Positions 9,805-19,088 of a DNA stretch of 64,000 nucleotides are shown in pieces. The first letter of the stretch is position 1; each line of letters starts with the position of its first letter. The stretch comes from Seohaeicola saemankumensis (GTDB lineage: Bacteria > Pseudomonadota > Alphaproteobacteria > Rhodobacterales > Rhodobacteraceae), in the NCBI RefSeq assembly GCF_021021435.1, contig NZ_JAINWI010000015.1, forward strand, positions 124,001 through 188,000. The letters run 5' to 3'. The notes beneath the pieces were generated by a model. That model saw only the letters and a list, made by a program, of their open reading frames with translations. It searched no databases and was not told where the DNA came from. The position numbers and the translations under genes were made by a program.

Positions 9805-11301
9805 GTGCACAAACCACTCCCGACCGTCGCGCAGAACACCTGGGATTTCCTGAAGGTGCCGATGATCACGCCAACCGGATTTCGCGAATATGATGCGCGC
9901 TGGAAATATCCCGACCAGATCAACCTGCCCGGCATTACGGCGCTGGGTCTTGGTCTGGGCACACAGATGCGCCGTCGCGGTATCGCGCCGGTCATCGCGG
10001 TGGGCAATGACTATCGCGACTATTCGCTATCAATCAAGAACGCCCTGATCCTAGGGCTGATGCAGGCGGGGATCTCGGTCAAGGATATCGGCCCTGCCCT
10101 GTCGCCAATGGCCTATTTCGCGCAATTCCATCTGGATGTGCCCGCTGTGGCAATGGTGACAGCCAGCCACAACCCCAATGGTTGGACCGGGGTCAAGATG
10201 GGCTTTGACCGCCCCCTGACGCACGGCCCCGACGAGATGGGCGAGTTGCGCGATATCGTGCTGAACGGCGAGGGTGAAGCCGCCCCCGGCGGTGCCTATG
10301 AATTCGTGGAAGGTGTGCGCGACGCCTATCTTGATGATCTGGTGGGCGATTTCCGCATGACCCGCAAGCTGCGCGTCGTCTGCGCGACAGGGAACGGCAC
10401 GGCATCGGCCTTTGCGCCGGAACTGTTCGCCCGTCTGGGTGTCGAGGTGATCCCCAGCCATAACGCGCTGGACTATACCTTTCCGCATTACAACCCGAAC
10501 CCCGAAGCGCTGGAAATGCTGCATGACATGTCGGACAGCGTCAAAGCGTCAGGTGCGGATTTCGCTTTGGGTTTTGATGGGGACGGCGACCGCTGCGGTG
10601 TCGTCGATGACGAGGGTGAAGAGATTTTTGCCGACAAGATGGGTGTCATCATGGCGCGCGATCTGTCGAAACTCTATCCCGGCAGCACCTTTGTCGCGGA
10701 TGTGAAATCGACCGGCCTGTTCGCATCGGACCCCGAACTGATCGCACAGGGCGTCAAAGCGGATTACTGGAAAACCGGACACAGCCATATGAAGCGCCGC
10801 GTCAAGGAATTGGGCGCGCTGGCAGGGTTCGAGAAATCGGGGCATTATTTCCTCGCCAGTCCAATCGGGCGGGGATACGATTGCGGCATGCGCGTCGCGG
10901 TGGAAATTTGCAAGCTGATGGACCGCAACCCCGATATGTCGATGTCCGACCTGCGCCGCGCCCTGCCGCAGACATGGGCCACGCCAACGATGTCACCCTA
11001 TTGCGGCGATACCGAGAAATACGATGTGCTGGAACGTCTGGTGGCTAAACTGGTCGCCAAGCACGAGGCAGGTGAAACGCTGGCAGGTCGCAAGATCGCG
11101 CAGGTCGTGACCGTCAACGGTGCGAGGGTCATTCTGGACAATGGCGGATGGGGGCTGGTCCGGGCCTCGTCGAACACGCCCAATCTGGTTGTTGTCTGCG
11201 AAAGCCCCGAAAGCGAGGCCGAAATGCGCGCCATCTTTGCAGAAATAGATGCAGTCATCCGCACCGAACCCAGCGTCGGCGAATACGACCAGAAAATCTG
11301 A
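9805..11301 (+). CDS. Phosphomannomutase/phosphoglucomutase
   Basis: 498 residues of the alpha-D-phosphohexomutase superfamily, interconverting hexose 6- and 1-phosphates for nucleotide-sugar synthesis. The phosphoserine loop TASHNPNGW has its serine at residue 121, the metal loop DGDGD is at residues 258-262, and the sugar-binding EKSGHYF follows. The start is GTG, preceded by agaaag. It closes the capsule/KDO operon 18 bases after kdsA and is followed by a hairpin terminator. AlgC-like dual specificity is likely but not provable here. Confidence 0.9.
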   Translation: MHKPLPTVAQNTWDFLKVPMITPTGFREYDARWKYPDQINLPGITALGLGLGTQMRRRGIAPVIAVGNDYRDYSLSIKNALILGLMQAGISVKDIGPALSPMAYFAQFHLDVPAVAMVTASHNPNGWTGVKMGFDRPLTHGPDEMGELRDIVLNGEGEAAPGGAYEFVEGVRDAYLDDLVGDFRMTRKLRVVCATGNGTASAFAPELFARLGVEVIPSHNALDYTFPHYNPNPEALEMLHDMSDSVKASGADFALGFDGDGDRCGVVDDEGEEIFADKMGVIMARDLSKLYPGSTFVADVKSTGLFASDPELIAQGVKADYWKTGHSHMKRRVKELGALAGFEKSGHYFLASPIGRGYDCGMRVAVEICKLMDRNPDMSMSDLRRALPQTWATPTMSPYCGDTEKYDVLERLVAKLVAKHEAGETLAGRKIAQVVTVNGARVILDNGGWGLVRASSNTPNLVVVCESPESEAEMRAIFAEIDAVIRTEPSVGEYDQKI

Positions 11302-11321
11302 TCGGCTCAGAAAGCAGAGGC

Positions 11322-11359
11322 GGCAAATCCCTTGGGAAAGGGGTTTGCCTGTTGCTTTT
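11322..11359. terminator. Bidirectional intrinsic terminator between convergent genes
   Basis: Ten-base-pair stem GGCAAATCCC / GGGGTTTGCC (one G-U pair) at 11322-11331 and 11340-11349 with an 8-base loop, followed by the T-rich tail tgttgctttt. It lies between the plus-strand phosphohexomutase stop and the minus-strand M3 peptidase stop, so it best serves the capsule operon. Confidence 0.75.
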
Positions 11360-11367
11360 GCCCAAAG

Positions 11368-13380
11368 TCAGGCCGCGAGCCCGCGCCCTTTTAGCAAAGC
11401 CTCAACCCCCGGCAGGCGGCCGCGAAACGCGATGTAAAGCTCGGCCGGATCGCGCGATCCGCCCGTTGACAGGATGAAGCTTTCCAGTGCCTCCGCCCGT
11501 TCGGGATCGAACGCGCCGCCTGCCTCCTCGAAGGCCGCGAAAGCATCAGCGTCCATTACCTCGGACCACATGTAGCTGTAATAGCCGCTGGAATATCCGT
11601 CACCCGAAAACACATGCGCGAAATGCGGTGTGGCATGGCGCATCGCAATTGCGCGCGGCATACCAAGCTCTGCCAGAACATCCGCCTGACGCGCCATCGG
11701 ATCAGTCGGCGGTGTGCCCTCGTGAAATGCCAGATCGACCAGCGCCGACGCGACATATTCTACTGTCTGGAACCCCATATCAAAGGTGGCAGCCCCCAGA
11801 AGCCTGTCAAGCATATCACGCGGCATCGGCGCGCCGGTATCGGCATGGGTCGCGAATTCGGCCAATACTTCAGGCACTTCCAGCCAGTGCTCATAAAGCT
11901 GGCTTGGCAGTTCCACGAAATCGCGGGCGACGGATGTGCCCGACACCGAGGGATAGGTCACATCCGACAGCATCTGGTGCAAGGCGTGGCCGAATTCGTG
12001 GAACAGTGTGCGCGCATCGTCATAAGACAGCAGCGCGGGATCACCCTTGGCAAAATTGCACACATTGATCACGATCGGGCTGCGGGTTTCAGGCCATTTG
12101 GCCTGTGACTGCATGGCCGAGCACCATGCGCCAGAGCGTTTTGATCCGCGCGCGAAATAGTCGCCGATGAAAACCGCCACATGCCGGCCTTGGCGGGTCA
12201 CTTCCCATGCGCGGCAATCCGGATGGTAGAGCGGCAGTTGCAGCGGCGTGAAGTCCAGACCGAACAGCCGGTTGGCGCAGGCAAAGGCAGCCTCGATCAT
12301 ACGGTCAAGCTGCAGGTAGGGCTTCAGCGTCGCCTCGTCCAGATCATGCTCGGCCTGACGGCGGCGGGATGCATAAAAGTGCCAGTCCCAAGGTTCCAGA
12401 TCACCGTTGACGCCATCGGCATGCATCATCCGCTCCAGCACAGCAGCATCCGCTTCAGCCTGTGCACGGGCAGGCAACCAGACATCCATCAGCAGATTGC
12501 GCACGGCTTGAGGATTGCCCGCCATTTCGGTTTCCAGCTTGTAGGCTGCAAAACTGTCATAGCCCAACAAGGCCGCACGTTCGGCACGTAAGGACAGGAT
12601 TTCAGCAGAAATAGCACGGTTGTCGGTCTCGCCCCCGTTGGCCCCGCGCGCCACATAAGCGCGCCACGCCACCTCGCGCAGATCACGGCGCGGCGAGAAT
12701 TGCAGGAAAGGTGTGATCAGCGAGCGCGACAGCGTGATCACCGGCCCGTCCATGCCTTTTTCCTGCCCCGCAGATCGGGCCGCCGAGACCAGAAAATCCG
12801 GCAAACCTGCCAGTTCCGCTTCGGCCAGTGGCAGCGACCATGCGCGTTCATCCGCCAGCAGGTTCTGCGTGAACTGCGTGCCCAGCACGGCAAGCCGCGA
12901 TTTGATCGCCGCCATGCGCGCATCCTCGGCCCCTGTCAGGGCGGCACCCGCGCGGACAAAACCGCGATGCGTCAGCATCAGGACACGGGCCTGCTCATCG
13001 GTCAGTTGCAGCGCGTCGCGGCGCGCCCACAGATCGGCAACACGGGCAAACAGCGCCTTGTTGGCCGTGATCTTTGCGGAATGGGCCGCAAGACGGGGCG
13101 AGAAGGCGCGTTGCAACTCCTCGCGGGCTAGGGTGCTATCAGCACCTGCCACGGCGTAGAAAACCGACAGAACCTGATCCAGCGATTTGCCCGCCGCTTC
13201 CAGCGCGCCCACAGTATTGTCGAAGTCGGGCGTTTGCGGATCACCGGCAATCGCGTCGATCTCCGCCTCATGAGCGGCAAGTGCGACGTCAAAGGCGGGG
13301 GCGAAATCGGTATCCTTGATCCGGTCGAACGGTGCCAGCCCGAAGGGCGTTGTCCATGTCTCAAGCAGCGGGTTGGTCAT
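11368..13380 (-). CDS. dcp: M3-family metallopeptidase (peptidyl-dipeptidase Dcp / oligopeptidase A type)
   Basis: 670 residues from the ATG at 13380, chosen because an AAAGGAG ribosome site sits just upstream; a longer in-frame start exists but lacks one. This is a zinc peptidase of the M3 (thimet oligopeptidase) family degrading short peptides in cytoplasm or periplasm. The HEFGH zinc site is at residues 461-465. The downstream block SGTSVARDFVELPSQLYEHW resembles Dcp more than PrlC. No signal peptide is seen. It overlaps the end of the upstream ThiF-family gene by 20 bases. Confidence 0.85.
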   Translation of the reverse strand: MTNPLLETWTTPFGLAPFDRIKDTDFAPAFDVALAAHEAEIDAIAGDPQTPDFDNTVGALEAAGKSLDQVLSVFYAVAGADSTLAREELQRAFSPRLAAHSAKITANKALFARVADLWARRDALQLTDEQARVLMLTHRGFVRAGAALTGAEDARMAAIKSRLAVLGTQFTQNLLADERAWSLPLAEAELAGLPDFLVSAARSAGQEKGMDGPVITLSRSLITPFLQFSPRRDLREVAWRAYVARGANGGETDNRAISAEILSLRAERAALLGYDSFAAYKLETEMAGNPQAVRNLLMDVWLPARAQAEADAAVLERMMHADGVNGDLEPWDWHFYASRRRQAEHDLDEATLKPYLQLDRMIEAAFACANRLFGLDFTPLQLPLYHPDCRAWEVTRQGRHVAVFIGDYFARGSKRSGAWCSAMQSQAKWPETRSPIVINVCNFAKGDPALLSYDDARTLFHEFGHALHQMLSDVTYPSVSGTSVARDFVELPSQLYEHWLEVPEVLAEFATHADTGAPMPRDMLDRLLGAATFDMGFQTVEYVASALVDLAFHEGTPPTDPMARQADVLAELGMPRAIAMRHATPHFAHVFSGDGYSSGYYSYMWSEVMDADAFAAFEEAGGAFDPERAEALESFILSTGGSRDPAELYIAFRGRLPGVEALLKGRGLAA

Positions 13381-14446
13381 CGGAAAGCTCTCCTTTGGGG
13401 CGGGACGCAGCGCAGACCGGACAGTCGGGGCGCGCATGTATCTTGATGGTGCGGTGTTCGGCATGCAGCGCGTCATGGATCAGAAGACGCCCGCGCAAAT
13501 CCTGCCCTGCGCCTGTGATCTGCTTGATCGCCTCAAGCGCCATCATTGCGCCGATCACACCTGGCAAGGGGCCGATCACACCGGCTTCGGCACAGGACGG
13601 GGCCAGCCCTTTTGCGGCGGCCTGCGGGAAAATGCATTGATAACAGGGACCGCCGCGTGCCGGATCGAACAGAGAAATCTGCCCTTCCCATTGCGATAGC
13701 GCGCCGGAAATCAACGGCTTGCCCAAGGCCACCGCCGTGGCATTGACCAGATAGCGGGTCGCCACATCGTCGGTACCATCCAGCACCAGATCATAGTCGT
13801 CGAAAAGATCCGCCGCGATATCGGCCGTCAGGCGGCGATTATAGGGGTGTACCGTGGCAAAGGGATTTTGTGCGCGCAATGCAGCCTCGGCAGAGAAGAC
13901 CTTGGGCATGCCGATGGCGGAATCGTTGTGGATGATCTGGCGTTGCAGGTTGGAACTGTCCACCACGTCATCGTCGATCACCCCGATCGTGCCCACGCCC
14001 GCCGCTGCTAGATAGAGCAGCGCTGGCGCACCAAGACCCCCAGCGCCGATTACCAGAACACGCGCATCCTTGATCCGGCGCTGGCCAGCGCCACCCACCT
14101 CGCGCAGCACGATATGGCGGGAATAGCGGCCAAGCTCGGTCTCTGAAAATAGACCTTGCACCTTAGTAGTCTTGTCATGCGGCGCGGCATTGTCTGCACG
14201 TGCGCGCAGGCGCGTCAGAGCGGCGCGGTAAAGCATGATCAAGGCCGCGAAACCGCCCAGAAGCAACCAAGGGGCCGCGCTACCGCCCGTGGACAGGCGC
14301 AGCGACGCCGTTGCGGGCAGGGTCAGATGGATCACAACAACACCGGCCCAAAGAAAGCCGATCATGGTCCAGCGGATGCGGCGGGGCGCGCCCATGAAGG
14401 CACCGATCCCCCAAAGCACGCCCGCCATGACGAATACCAGAGCCAT
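13361..14446 (-). CDS. Membrane-anchored ThiF/MoeB/HesA-family adenylyltransferase
   Basis: 361 residues. The first ~85 residues form about three membrane segments, and the rest is a ThiF/MoeB E1-like domain. The nucleotide-binding loop is GAGGLGAP, followed by IGVIDDDVVDSSNLQRQ and the LDGTDD region. Two CxxC pairs (CYQC and CPVC) would bind structural zinc. Family members adenylate the C-terminal glycine of ubiquitin-like sulfur carriers (MoaD, ThiS). The membrane domain is absent from classical MoeB. It lies 3 bases downstream of dut. Confidence 0.82.
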   Translation of the reverse strand: MALVFVMAGVLWGIGAFMGAPRRIRWTMIGFLWAGVVVIHLTLPATASLRLSTGGSAAPWLLLGGFAALIMLYRAALTRLRARADNAAPHDKTTKVQGLFSETELGRYSRHIVLREVGGAGQRRIKDARVLVIGAGGLGAPALLYLAAAGVGTIGVIDDDVVDSSNLQRQIIHNDSAIGMPKVFSAEAALRAQNPFATVHPYNRRLTADIAADLFDDYDLVLDGTDDVATRYLVNATAVALGKPLISGALSQWEGQISLFDPARGGPCYQCIFPQAAAKGLAPSCAEAGVIGPLPGVIGAMMALEAIKQITGAGQDLRGRLLIHDALHAEHRTIKIHARPDCPVCAASRPKGELSDDQPAA

Positions 14447-14449
14447 GGA

Positions 14450-14911
14450 TCACCCCCGCCCAGTCGAGCCGAAACCGCCCTGCCCGCGATCGGTGTCGTC
14501 CAGTCTGTCGACCAGATCGAAAGCGGCGCGCACGACCGGCGCAATGACCATCTGTGCGATACGCTCACCGTGGGCGATGTGGAACGGATCGGCACCGGCA
14601 TTCATCACGATCACCCCCACAGGCCCGCGATAGTCGCTGTCAATCGTACCGGGGCTGTTGGGAAGCGTGATGCCATGTTTCAGCGCAAGACCGGAACGGG
14701 GCCTGATCTGTGCCTCGTAGCCTTCGGGGATCTCGAGGCTGAGGCCCGTCGGCACCAGAGCGCGCGCGCCGGGGGCAAGTGTGATGCCCGCGCGGTCCTG
14801 TGGAGGGAAGTTCGCACGCAAATCGGCGCCAGCCGCACCAGAGGTTTCATAACTTGGCAAGGCAATGGCAGGATCGGCCTGTGAAGTTCTGATGCAGCGG
14901 ATTGTCAACAT
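14450..14911 (-). CDS. dut: dUTP diphosphatase
   Basis: 153 residues, standard trimeric dUTPase, hydrolysing dUTP to dUMP to keep uracil out of DNA and feed dTMP synthesis. The five family motifs are visible: [33 protein letters not shown], the ERIAQMVI segment, and the C-terminal [11 protein letters not shown] loop that closes on the substrate. It is probably the first gene of a minus-strand run continuing into the ThiF-family and M3 peptidase genes. Confidence 0.96.
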   Translation of the reverse strand: MLTIRCIRTSQADPAIALPSYETSGAAGADLRANFPPQDRAGITLAPGARALVPTGLSLEIPEGYEAQIRPRSGLALKHGITLPNSPGTIDSDYRGPVGVIVMNAGADPFHIAHGERIAQMVIAPVVRAAFDLVDRLDDTDRGQGGFGSTGRG

Positions 14912-15207
14912 GAAACGCCCCTTGCAGGCTTTGGCCCCTGACGGGCCTGATACACTCGGTCACAAGAGACATAACCGAAAGGGACCGCGTTGCAAGGCAC
15001 AGGGCATTTAAGCGGGCTTGGGGCATTGCCGCAGCGCGGTTGTATCACCTGAACTTGATTGGCCACTCAGAGCTAGTCCTGTGCAGATTTGGCGAATAGG
15101 TCTATTCTGAAACCGGCACGGCGATTGTCAGAACTGTTTCGTTTTGAGCAGCAATAATTTTTTCCGGAAAGTGTTTTGTTGCAAAAAATCCAGCTTAGGC
15201 ACAACAA
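14912..15207. other. Divergent intergenic region between dut and the FG-GAP gene
   Basis: 296 bases with no convincing gene. It must hold the dut promoter (minus) and the promoter of the FG-GAP gene (plus). The last ~100 bases are AT-rich with A/T runs near 15150-15195. No clear promoter, operator or RNA was identified. Confidence 0.4.
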
Positions 15208-16035
15208 ATGAACATTATCTTCCGTCTTTTATCAATTTGTCTGACATTATTGGGCCTACTTTCAATGGTGACCACTCAGGCTGTCGCCGAAATATCCAAG
15301 ATAACGTCCACTGGGGCACCTTATACTGGGCCTACAAGCATGCCTTGGCCCCTTTCTGCCAGCCTGTCAGACCCGACCGACCGCTATCCCCATGGTGTTC
15401 TTGGGCGAATCCCGTCTTTCACCACACTCACCGTCGAGGCACAGATATGCGAAGGCTGCCCTGAGGCGAGAGTATCGGCGCGGCTGACATTGCCCGCACC
15501 GCTGGTGTTCGAGGATGTGGCCCCGCGGCTATGGGATATCACCGGAGATGGTCGGCCCGAGATCGTTGTCGTGCAAAGCCACGAGAACCTAGGCGCGCGG
15601 CTGACGGTATGGACGTTGCGCGATACACAAGAAGAAGCGGCGCCCCTGTTCCGGATGATTGCCGCGACAGATTTCATCGGGACTCGCTTCCGCTGGCTGG
15701 CCCCCTTTGGCGCAGGCGATTTCACCGGCGATGGAGCGATCGAGATCGCCTATGTAGAGACACCGCATCTGGGCAAGGTTTTGCGTCTTGTGGGGCTGGA
15801 AGGTGACAGGCTGGTCGAACAGGCTTCACTGGCCGGTGTGACCAATCACCGGATCGGCGAGGAGACGATCTCCGGCACTGTCCGCAGTTGCGACGGTCGG
15901 ACCGAGGCCATCCTCGCCGCGTCCGACTGGCGGCGGATGGTTGCGGTGCATTGGCAGAACGGGGCATTGAGCAGCCGCGATCTAGGACCGCTGAGGGATG
16001 TCGGGGAACTGACCCGCAATGATAGCTGCGGCTAA
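15208..16035 (+). CDS. Secreted FG-GAP/VCBS repeat protein
   Basis: 275 residues with an N-terminal signal peptide (MNIIFRLLSICLTLLGLLS, cleavage near AVA). The mature part holds at least two FG-GAP/VCBS-like repeats with calcium-loop signatures DITGDGRPEI and DFTGDGAIEI spaced about 65 residues apart, suggesting a small beta-propeller-like extracytoplasmic domain. Function is unknown. It is a single gene flanked by convergent coaBC, with the two stops overlapping by 4 bases. Confidence 0.7.
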   Translation: MNIIFRLLSICLTLLGLLSMVTTQAVAEISKITSTGAPYTGPTSMPWPLSASLSDPTDRYPHGVLGRIPSFTTLTVEAQICEGCPEARVSARLTLPAPLVFEDVAPRLWDITGDGRPEIVVVQSHENLGARLTVWTLRDTQEEAAPLFRMIAATDFIGTRFRWLAPFGAGDFTGDGAIEIAYVETPHLGKVLRLVGLEGDRLVEQASLAGVTNHRIGEETISGTVRSCDGRTEAILAASDWRRMVAVHWQNGALSSRDLGPLRDVGELTRNDSCG

Positions 16036-17225
16036 TCCAGGGCCTCTGCAATACGCTGTGCCAGTTTGTTGGCGACGTCCTGTTTGGACATGCGCGGCCA
16101 ATCCTCGCGCGAGTCGGCTGTGATCAGATGCACAGCGTTTTCCGTGCCCCCCATGATGCCTGTCGCGGGGCTGACGTCATTGGCGACAATCCAGTCGCAG
16201 CCTTTGCGGGCGCGCTTGGCTTCGGCATGGGCGATCACATTGTCGGTTTCAGCGGCAAAGCCTATCACAAGCGCGGGACGGTCTGCCTTGCGCTGGCTGA
16301 CGCGGGCCAGAATGTCGGGGTTTTCCGCGAATTCCAGCACCGGCATGCGGCCCGCATCTTTCTTGATCTTGGACCCTGAAGCCGATGCAACCCGCCAGTC
16401 CGCCACGGCTGCGGCAAAAACGGCCGCATCGGCGGGCAGCGCGTCTTCGACCGCTTGCAGCATCTGCCGCGCGGTTTCGATCCGCACGACCTGCACGCCA
16501 GCAGGCGGAGGCACATCGGCTGGCCCCGTCACAAACACCACATCCGCCCCCTGCGCTGCCAAGGCGCGCGCAATCGCTGTGCCCTGCGCGCCGGACGAAC
16601 GGTTGGCGATGTAGCGCACCGGATCAATCGGCTCATGCGTGGGGCCGGACGTCACGATGATACGCTTGCCCGTCAAAGGCCCCTGCACCAACGTACTTTC
16701 GATAGCCGCAACAATCTCGAGCGGTTCTGCCATACGTCCCGGACCGAATTCACCGCAGGCCATGTCACCATCGTTCGGCCCGACAAACAGGATACCGTCC
16801 GCGCCGAGTTGAGACAGGTTGCGTTGCGTTGCGGGATGATCCCACATCCGCACATTCATGGCAGGCGCCGCCAGTACCTGTGTATCGGTCGCCATCAGAA
16901 GGGTTGATGCCAGATCATTGGTGTGGCCATGCGCCATTTTCGCCATCAGATCGGCGGTTGCAGGTGCCACCACCACCAAATCAGCGCTGCGCGACAGTTG
17001 GATATGGCCCATCTCGGCCTCGTCGGTCAGATCGAAGAGGTCGGTGAACACCTTGTCACCTGCCAGCGCTGACACGGAAAGCGGAGTCACAAACTCGGCC
17101 CCTGCCTTTGTCAACACAGGCGTTACCGATGCGCCGCGTTCGCGCAAGCGTCGGATTAGATCAAGCGATTTATAGGCTGCGATGCCACCGCCGATAATCA
17201 GAAGTATTTTCTTGCCGCGCAGCAT
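16032..17225 (-). CDS. coaBC: Bifunctional phosphopantothenoylcysteine decarboxylase / phosphopantothenate-cysteine ligase
   Basis: 397 residues from the ATG at 17225, which has a GGAGG site; the longer upstream frame overlaps chaN and is not credible. The N-terminal flavoprotein domain (CoaC) shows GGGIAAYKSLDLIRRL and APAMNVRMWDHP with the catalytic His region; ACGEFGPGRMAEP contains the conserved Cys. The C-terminal CoaB domain begins at TSGPTHEPIDPVRYIANRSSG and binds CTP and phosphopantothenate. Together they make 4'-phosphopantetheine for coenzyme A. Confidence 0.95.
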   Translation of the reverse strand: MLRGKKILLIIGGGIAAYKSLDLIRRLRERGASVTPVLTKAGAEFVTPLSVSALAGDKVFTDLFDLTDEAEMGHIQLSRSADLVVVAPATADLMAKMAHGHTNDLASTLLMATDTQVLAAPAMNVRMWDHPATQRNLSQLGADGILFVGPNDGDMACGEFGPGRMAEPLEIVAAIESTLVQGPLTGKRIIVTSGPTHEPIDPVRYIANRSSGAQGTAIARALAAQGADVVFVTGPADVPPPAGVQVVRIETARQMLQAVEDALPADAAVFAAAVADWRVASASGSKIKKDAGRMPVLEFAENPDILARVSQRKADRPALVIGFAAETDNVIAHAEAKRARKGCDWIVANDVSPATGIMGGTENAVHLITADSREDWPRMSKQDVANKLAQRIAEALD

Positions 17226-17289
17226 GCCGAGCCTCCGCCATTGTTGGGCGACAGTAGAACCGGCGCTGCAGGCTGACAAGGGCGCGCGC

Positions 17290-18099
17290 TTAGCCGCGAT
17301 TGCGAAACGCTTCGCAAGGATCGGGACGCTCGACCGCAGGTGCCGACAATACCGCATCAAAACCGCCGGGGGTCCCAGTGCCGTCTTCCTGCTGACCGAT
17401 GGTTACCACATTCAGATCGGGCCTGAGGGATGCCAGATATGCCGGCACTCCCCAGTCGCGCCGCGCGTGGCCGTTTCCCGTGATCAACACGACCGGACCG
17501 CCCGTTTCATCCAATGCGCGCAGGGTTTCGCGCGCCAGCACTGCATCGCGCAGGCGCTGCAGATCGACCATCACCGGCAACATTTCGGGCGGCATCGCGC
17601 TGCAATGGGCGGTTTGCTGCAACTCTTCCCGTGCGCTTTGCTGATCTTCGGGCAGGGGATCGGACAGACCATAGGCGCCTGCATCAGGACCGAAGCTTTC
17701 TACAATGCCAGCCTGCATCGCGTCCCGCGCCGCGTCGCGCGGGACGGCCGCGCCATAGATCTCGGCAGAAGGGGCCGCCGCAAAAATCGGGTAATACATC
17801 GCAAAATCGGGCCAGCCGCTATCAGCCCATCCGAGGGCCGTTTCCAGCAAAGCCTGATCCGCGCGGTTGTCTTGCGTGACCAGGACCGCCTGTGCTGTCG
17901 TCAGCATCTCGAACACGATGGCGCGCGGCGCAATCTGCTGCACAAGCTTGGCCTGCGCCTCGTGATGGGCCGGATTGTCATGGACCTCGCCCACGATCAC
18001 AACGGATGCGCCCGCAACAGTCGCAAGCAGGGTTTCAGGCAAAGGGCCCGCGATTGCGGGCCCAGCCAGAAATACGAAAATCAGCGACAGAATTCTCAT
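17290..18099 (-). CDS. ChaN family lipoprotein-like protein
   Basis: 269 residues with an N-terminal signal peptide (LSLIFVFLAGPAIAG) and a ChaN domain, recognised by VVIVGEVHDNPAHHEAQ and VFEML. ChaN proteins bind haem in a dimer and are linked to iron/haem uptake, but the enzymatic role is not settled. No lipobox Cys is seen, so it is probably periplasmic rather than lipidated. It overlaps the end of rpoH by 4 bases, so it is expressed with that sigma factor. A 64-base gap separates it from coaBC. Confidence 0.8.
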   Translation of the reverse strand: MRILSLIFVFLAGPAIAGPLPETLLATVAGASVVIVGEVHDNPAHHEAQAKLVQQIAPRAIVFEMLTTAQAVLVTQDNRADQALLETALGWADSGWPDFAMYYPIFAAAPSAEIYGAAVPRDAARDAMQAGIVESFGPDAGAYGLSDPLPEDQQSAREELQQTAHCSAMPPEMLPVMVDLQRLRDAVLARETLRALDETGGPVVLITGNGHARRDWGVPAYLASLRPDLNVVTIGQQEDGTGTPGGFDAVLSAPAVERPDPCEAFRNRG

Positions 18100-18974
18100 A
18101 CAAGAAAGTCTTGCACCTCACGCGACTGGCTTTCCAGTTTTTTCCGCATCTTTGCGAAAGCCGCAGCTTCCAGTTGCCGGACACGTTCCTTGGACAGGCC
18201 CAGTTCTTCGCCAAGGCTTTCCAAGGTGCGCGGACTATCGCGCAGCTTGCGTTCCCGCACGATGAAACGCTCGCGGTCATTCAGGGCGCCCAAAGCCTCA
18301 AGCAACCAATTCCGCAGTGCTTCGGTATCGTGCGCAGTCTCGACTATCTCTGACGCCTGCGAACCTTCATCCTCGATCGTGTCGATCCATTCGCGGCCTT
18401 CATCCTCGGCTGATTGGGTCGCGTTCAGCGAGAAATCGGAACCGGACAGCCGGCCTTCCATCATCTCGACATCATGCAAGGGCACGCCGATCTCGGTCGA
18501 AATCATCTGGCGCATCTGGTGACGGTCCAACACCTCGCCACGCGATTGCGCTTCGCGTTCAAGACGCGCCTGCACCCGACGCAAATTGAAGAACAGCGAT
18601 TTCTGACTGGAAGTGGAGCCCGTCCGCACCATCGACCAGTTGCGCATCACGTAATCCTGAATGCTCGCCTTGATCCACCACACTGCATAGGTCGAGAAAC
18701 GCACACCGCGATCGGGATCGAACTTGTCGGCAGCTTTCATCAAACCAAGACCCGCCTCTTGGATAAGATCATTCATCGGCGCGCCATAGCGCCGGAATTT
18801 GGACGCCATCGAAATCGCAAGGCGCATATAGGCCGTGATCAGGCGGTGCAATGCGGCCTCGTCACGCTGATCGCGCCATGCATAGGCGAGTTTCAGTTCG
18901 GTTTCAGCATCAAGCAGTTCCGCTTTCATTGCCTTCCGCGACAGGGTCATGTCATTTGGTGCGTCAAGTGCCAT
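18096..18974 (-). CDS. rpoH: RNA polymerase sigma-32 type factor, RpoH2-like
   Basis: 292 residues of the heat-shock sigma family. Region 2 reads FDPDRGVRFSTYAVWWIK, the RpoH box QKSLFFNLRR follows, and region 4 ends with LGLSKERVRQLEAAAF. Rhodobacteraceae usually have two RpoH proteins; this sequence resembles RpoHII, which in Rhodobacter sphaeroides controls the singlet-oxygen response under the ECF factor RpoE. A matching TGATCC-type promoter lies upstream. chaN follows with a 4-base overlap. The RpoHI/RpoHII assignment is from memory of family sequences. Confidence 0.9.
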   Translation of the reverse strand: MALDAPNDMTLSRKAMKAELLDAETELKLAYAWRDQRDEAALHRLITAYMRLAISMASKFRRYGAPMNDLIQEAGLGLMKAADKFDPDRGVRFSTYAVWWIKASIQDYVMRNWSMVRTGSTSSQKSLFFNLRRVQARLEREAQSRGEVLDRHQMRQMISTEIGVPLHDVEMMEGRLSGSDFSLNATQSAEDEGREWIDTIEDEGSQASEIVETAHDTEALRNWLLEALGALNDRERFIVRERKLRDSPRTLESLGEELGLSKERVRQLEAAAFAKMRKKLESQSREVQDFLV

Positions 18975-19024
18975 ATCTACCCCCAGGATGTGGCCAGCCG
19001 CGCCATCTGCGCTAGTTGGCCAGG

Positions 19025-19040
19025 TTCTATTTGTATAGAA
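19025..19040. promoter_or_regulatory. Perfect inverted repeat in the rpoH leader
   Basis: TTCTAT-ACAA-ATAGAA read on the minus strand, a perfect 6-base dyad with a 4-base centre, placed just after the candidate rpoH -10 element. It could be an operator or a small leader hairpin affecting rpoH translation. Confidence 0.4.
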
Positions 19041-19041
19041 G

Positions 19042-19071
19042 GTGCTACGGATGCTAACGCCGATCGGATCA
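19042..19071 (-). promoter_or_regulatory. Candidate ECF (RpoE-type) promoter of rpoH
   Basis: On the minus strand, TGATCC (19071-19066) is followed after exactly 18 bases by TAGCAC (19047-19042), 68 bases before the rpoH start. TGATCC with this spacing matches the known RpoE/ChrR-controlled promoters of Rhodobacter. The same arrangement occurs before the fasciclin gene in this window. Confidence 0.55.
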
Positions 19072-19088
19072 CTAAAGATGGTTCTTCA

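Noticed and set aside
18414-19088. N-terminal extension of cobU running back through rpoH
   Set aside because: It is antisense to the conserved rpoH coding sequence; the CobU domain begins exactly at the ATG at 19089.
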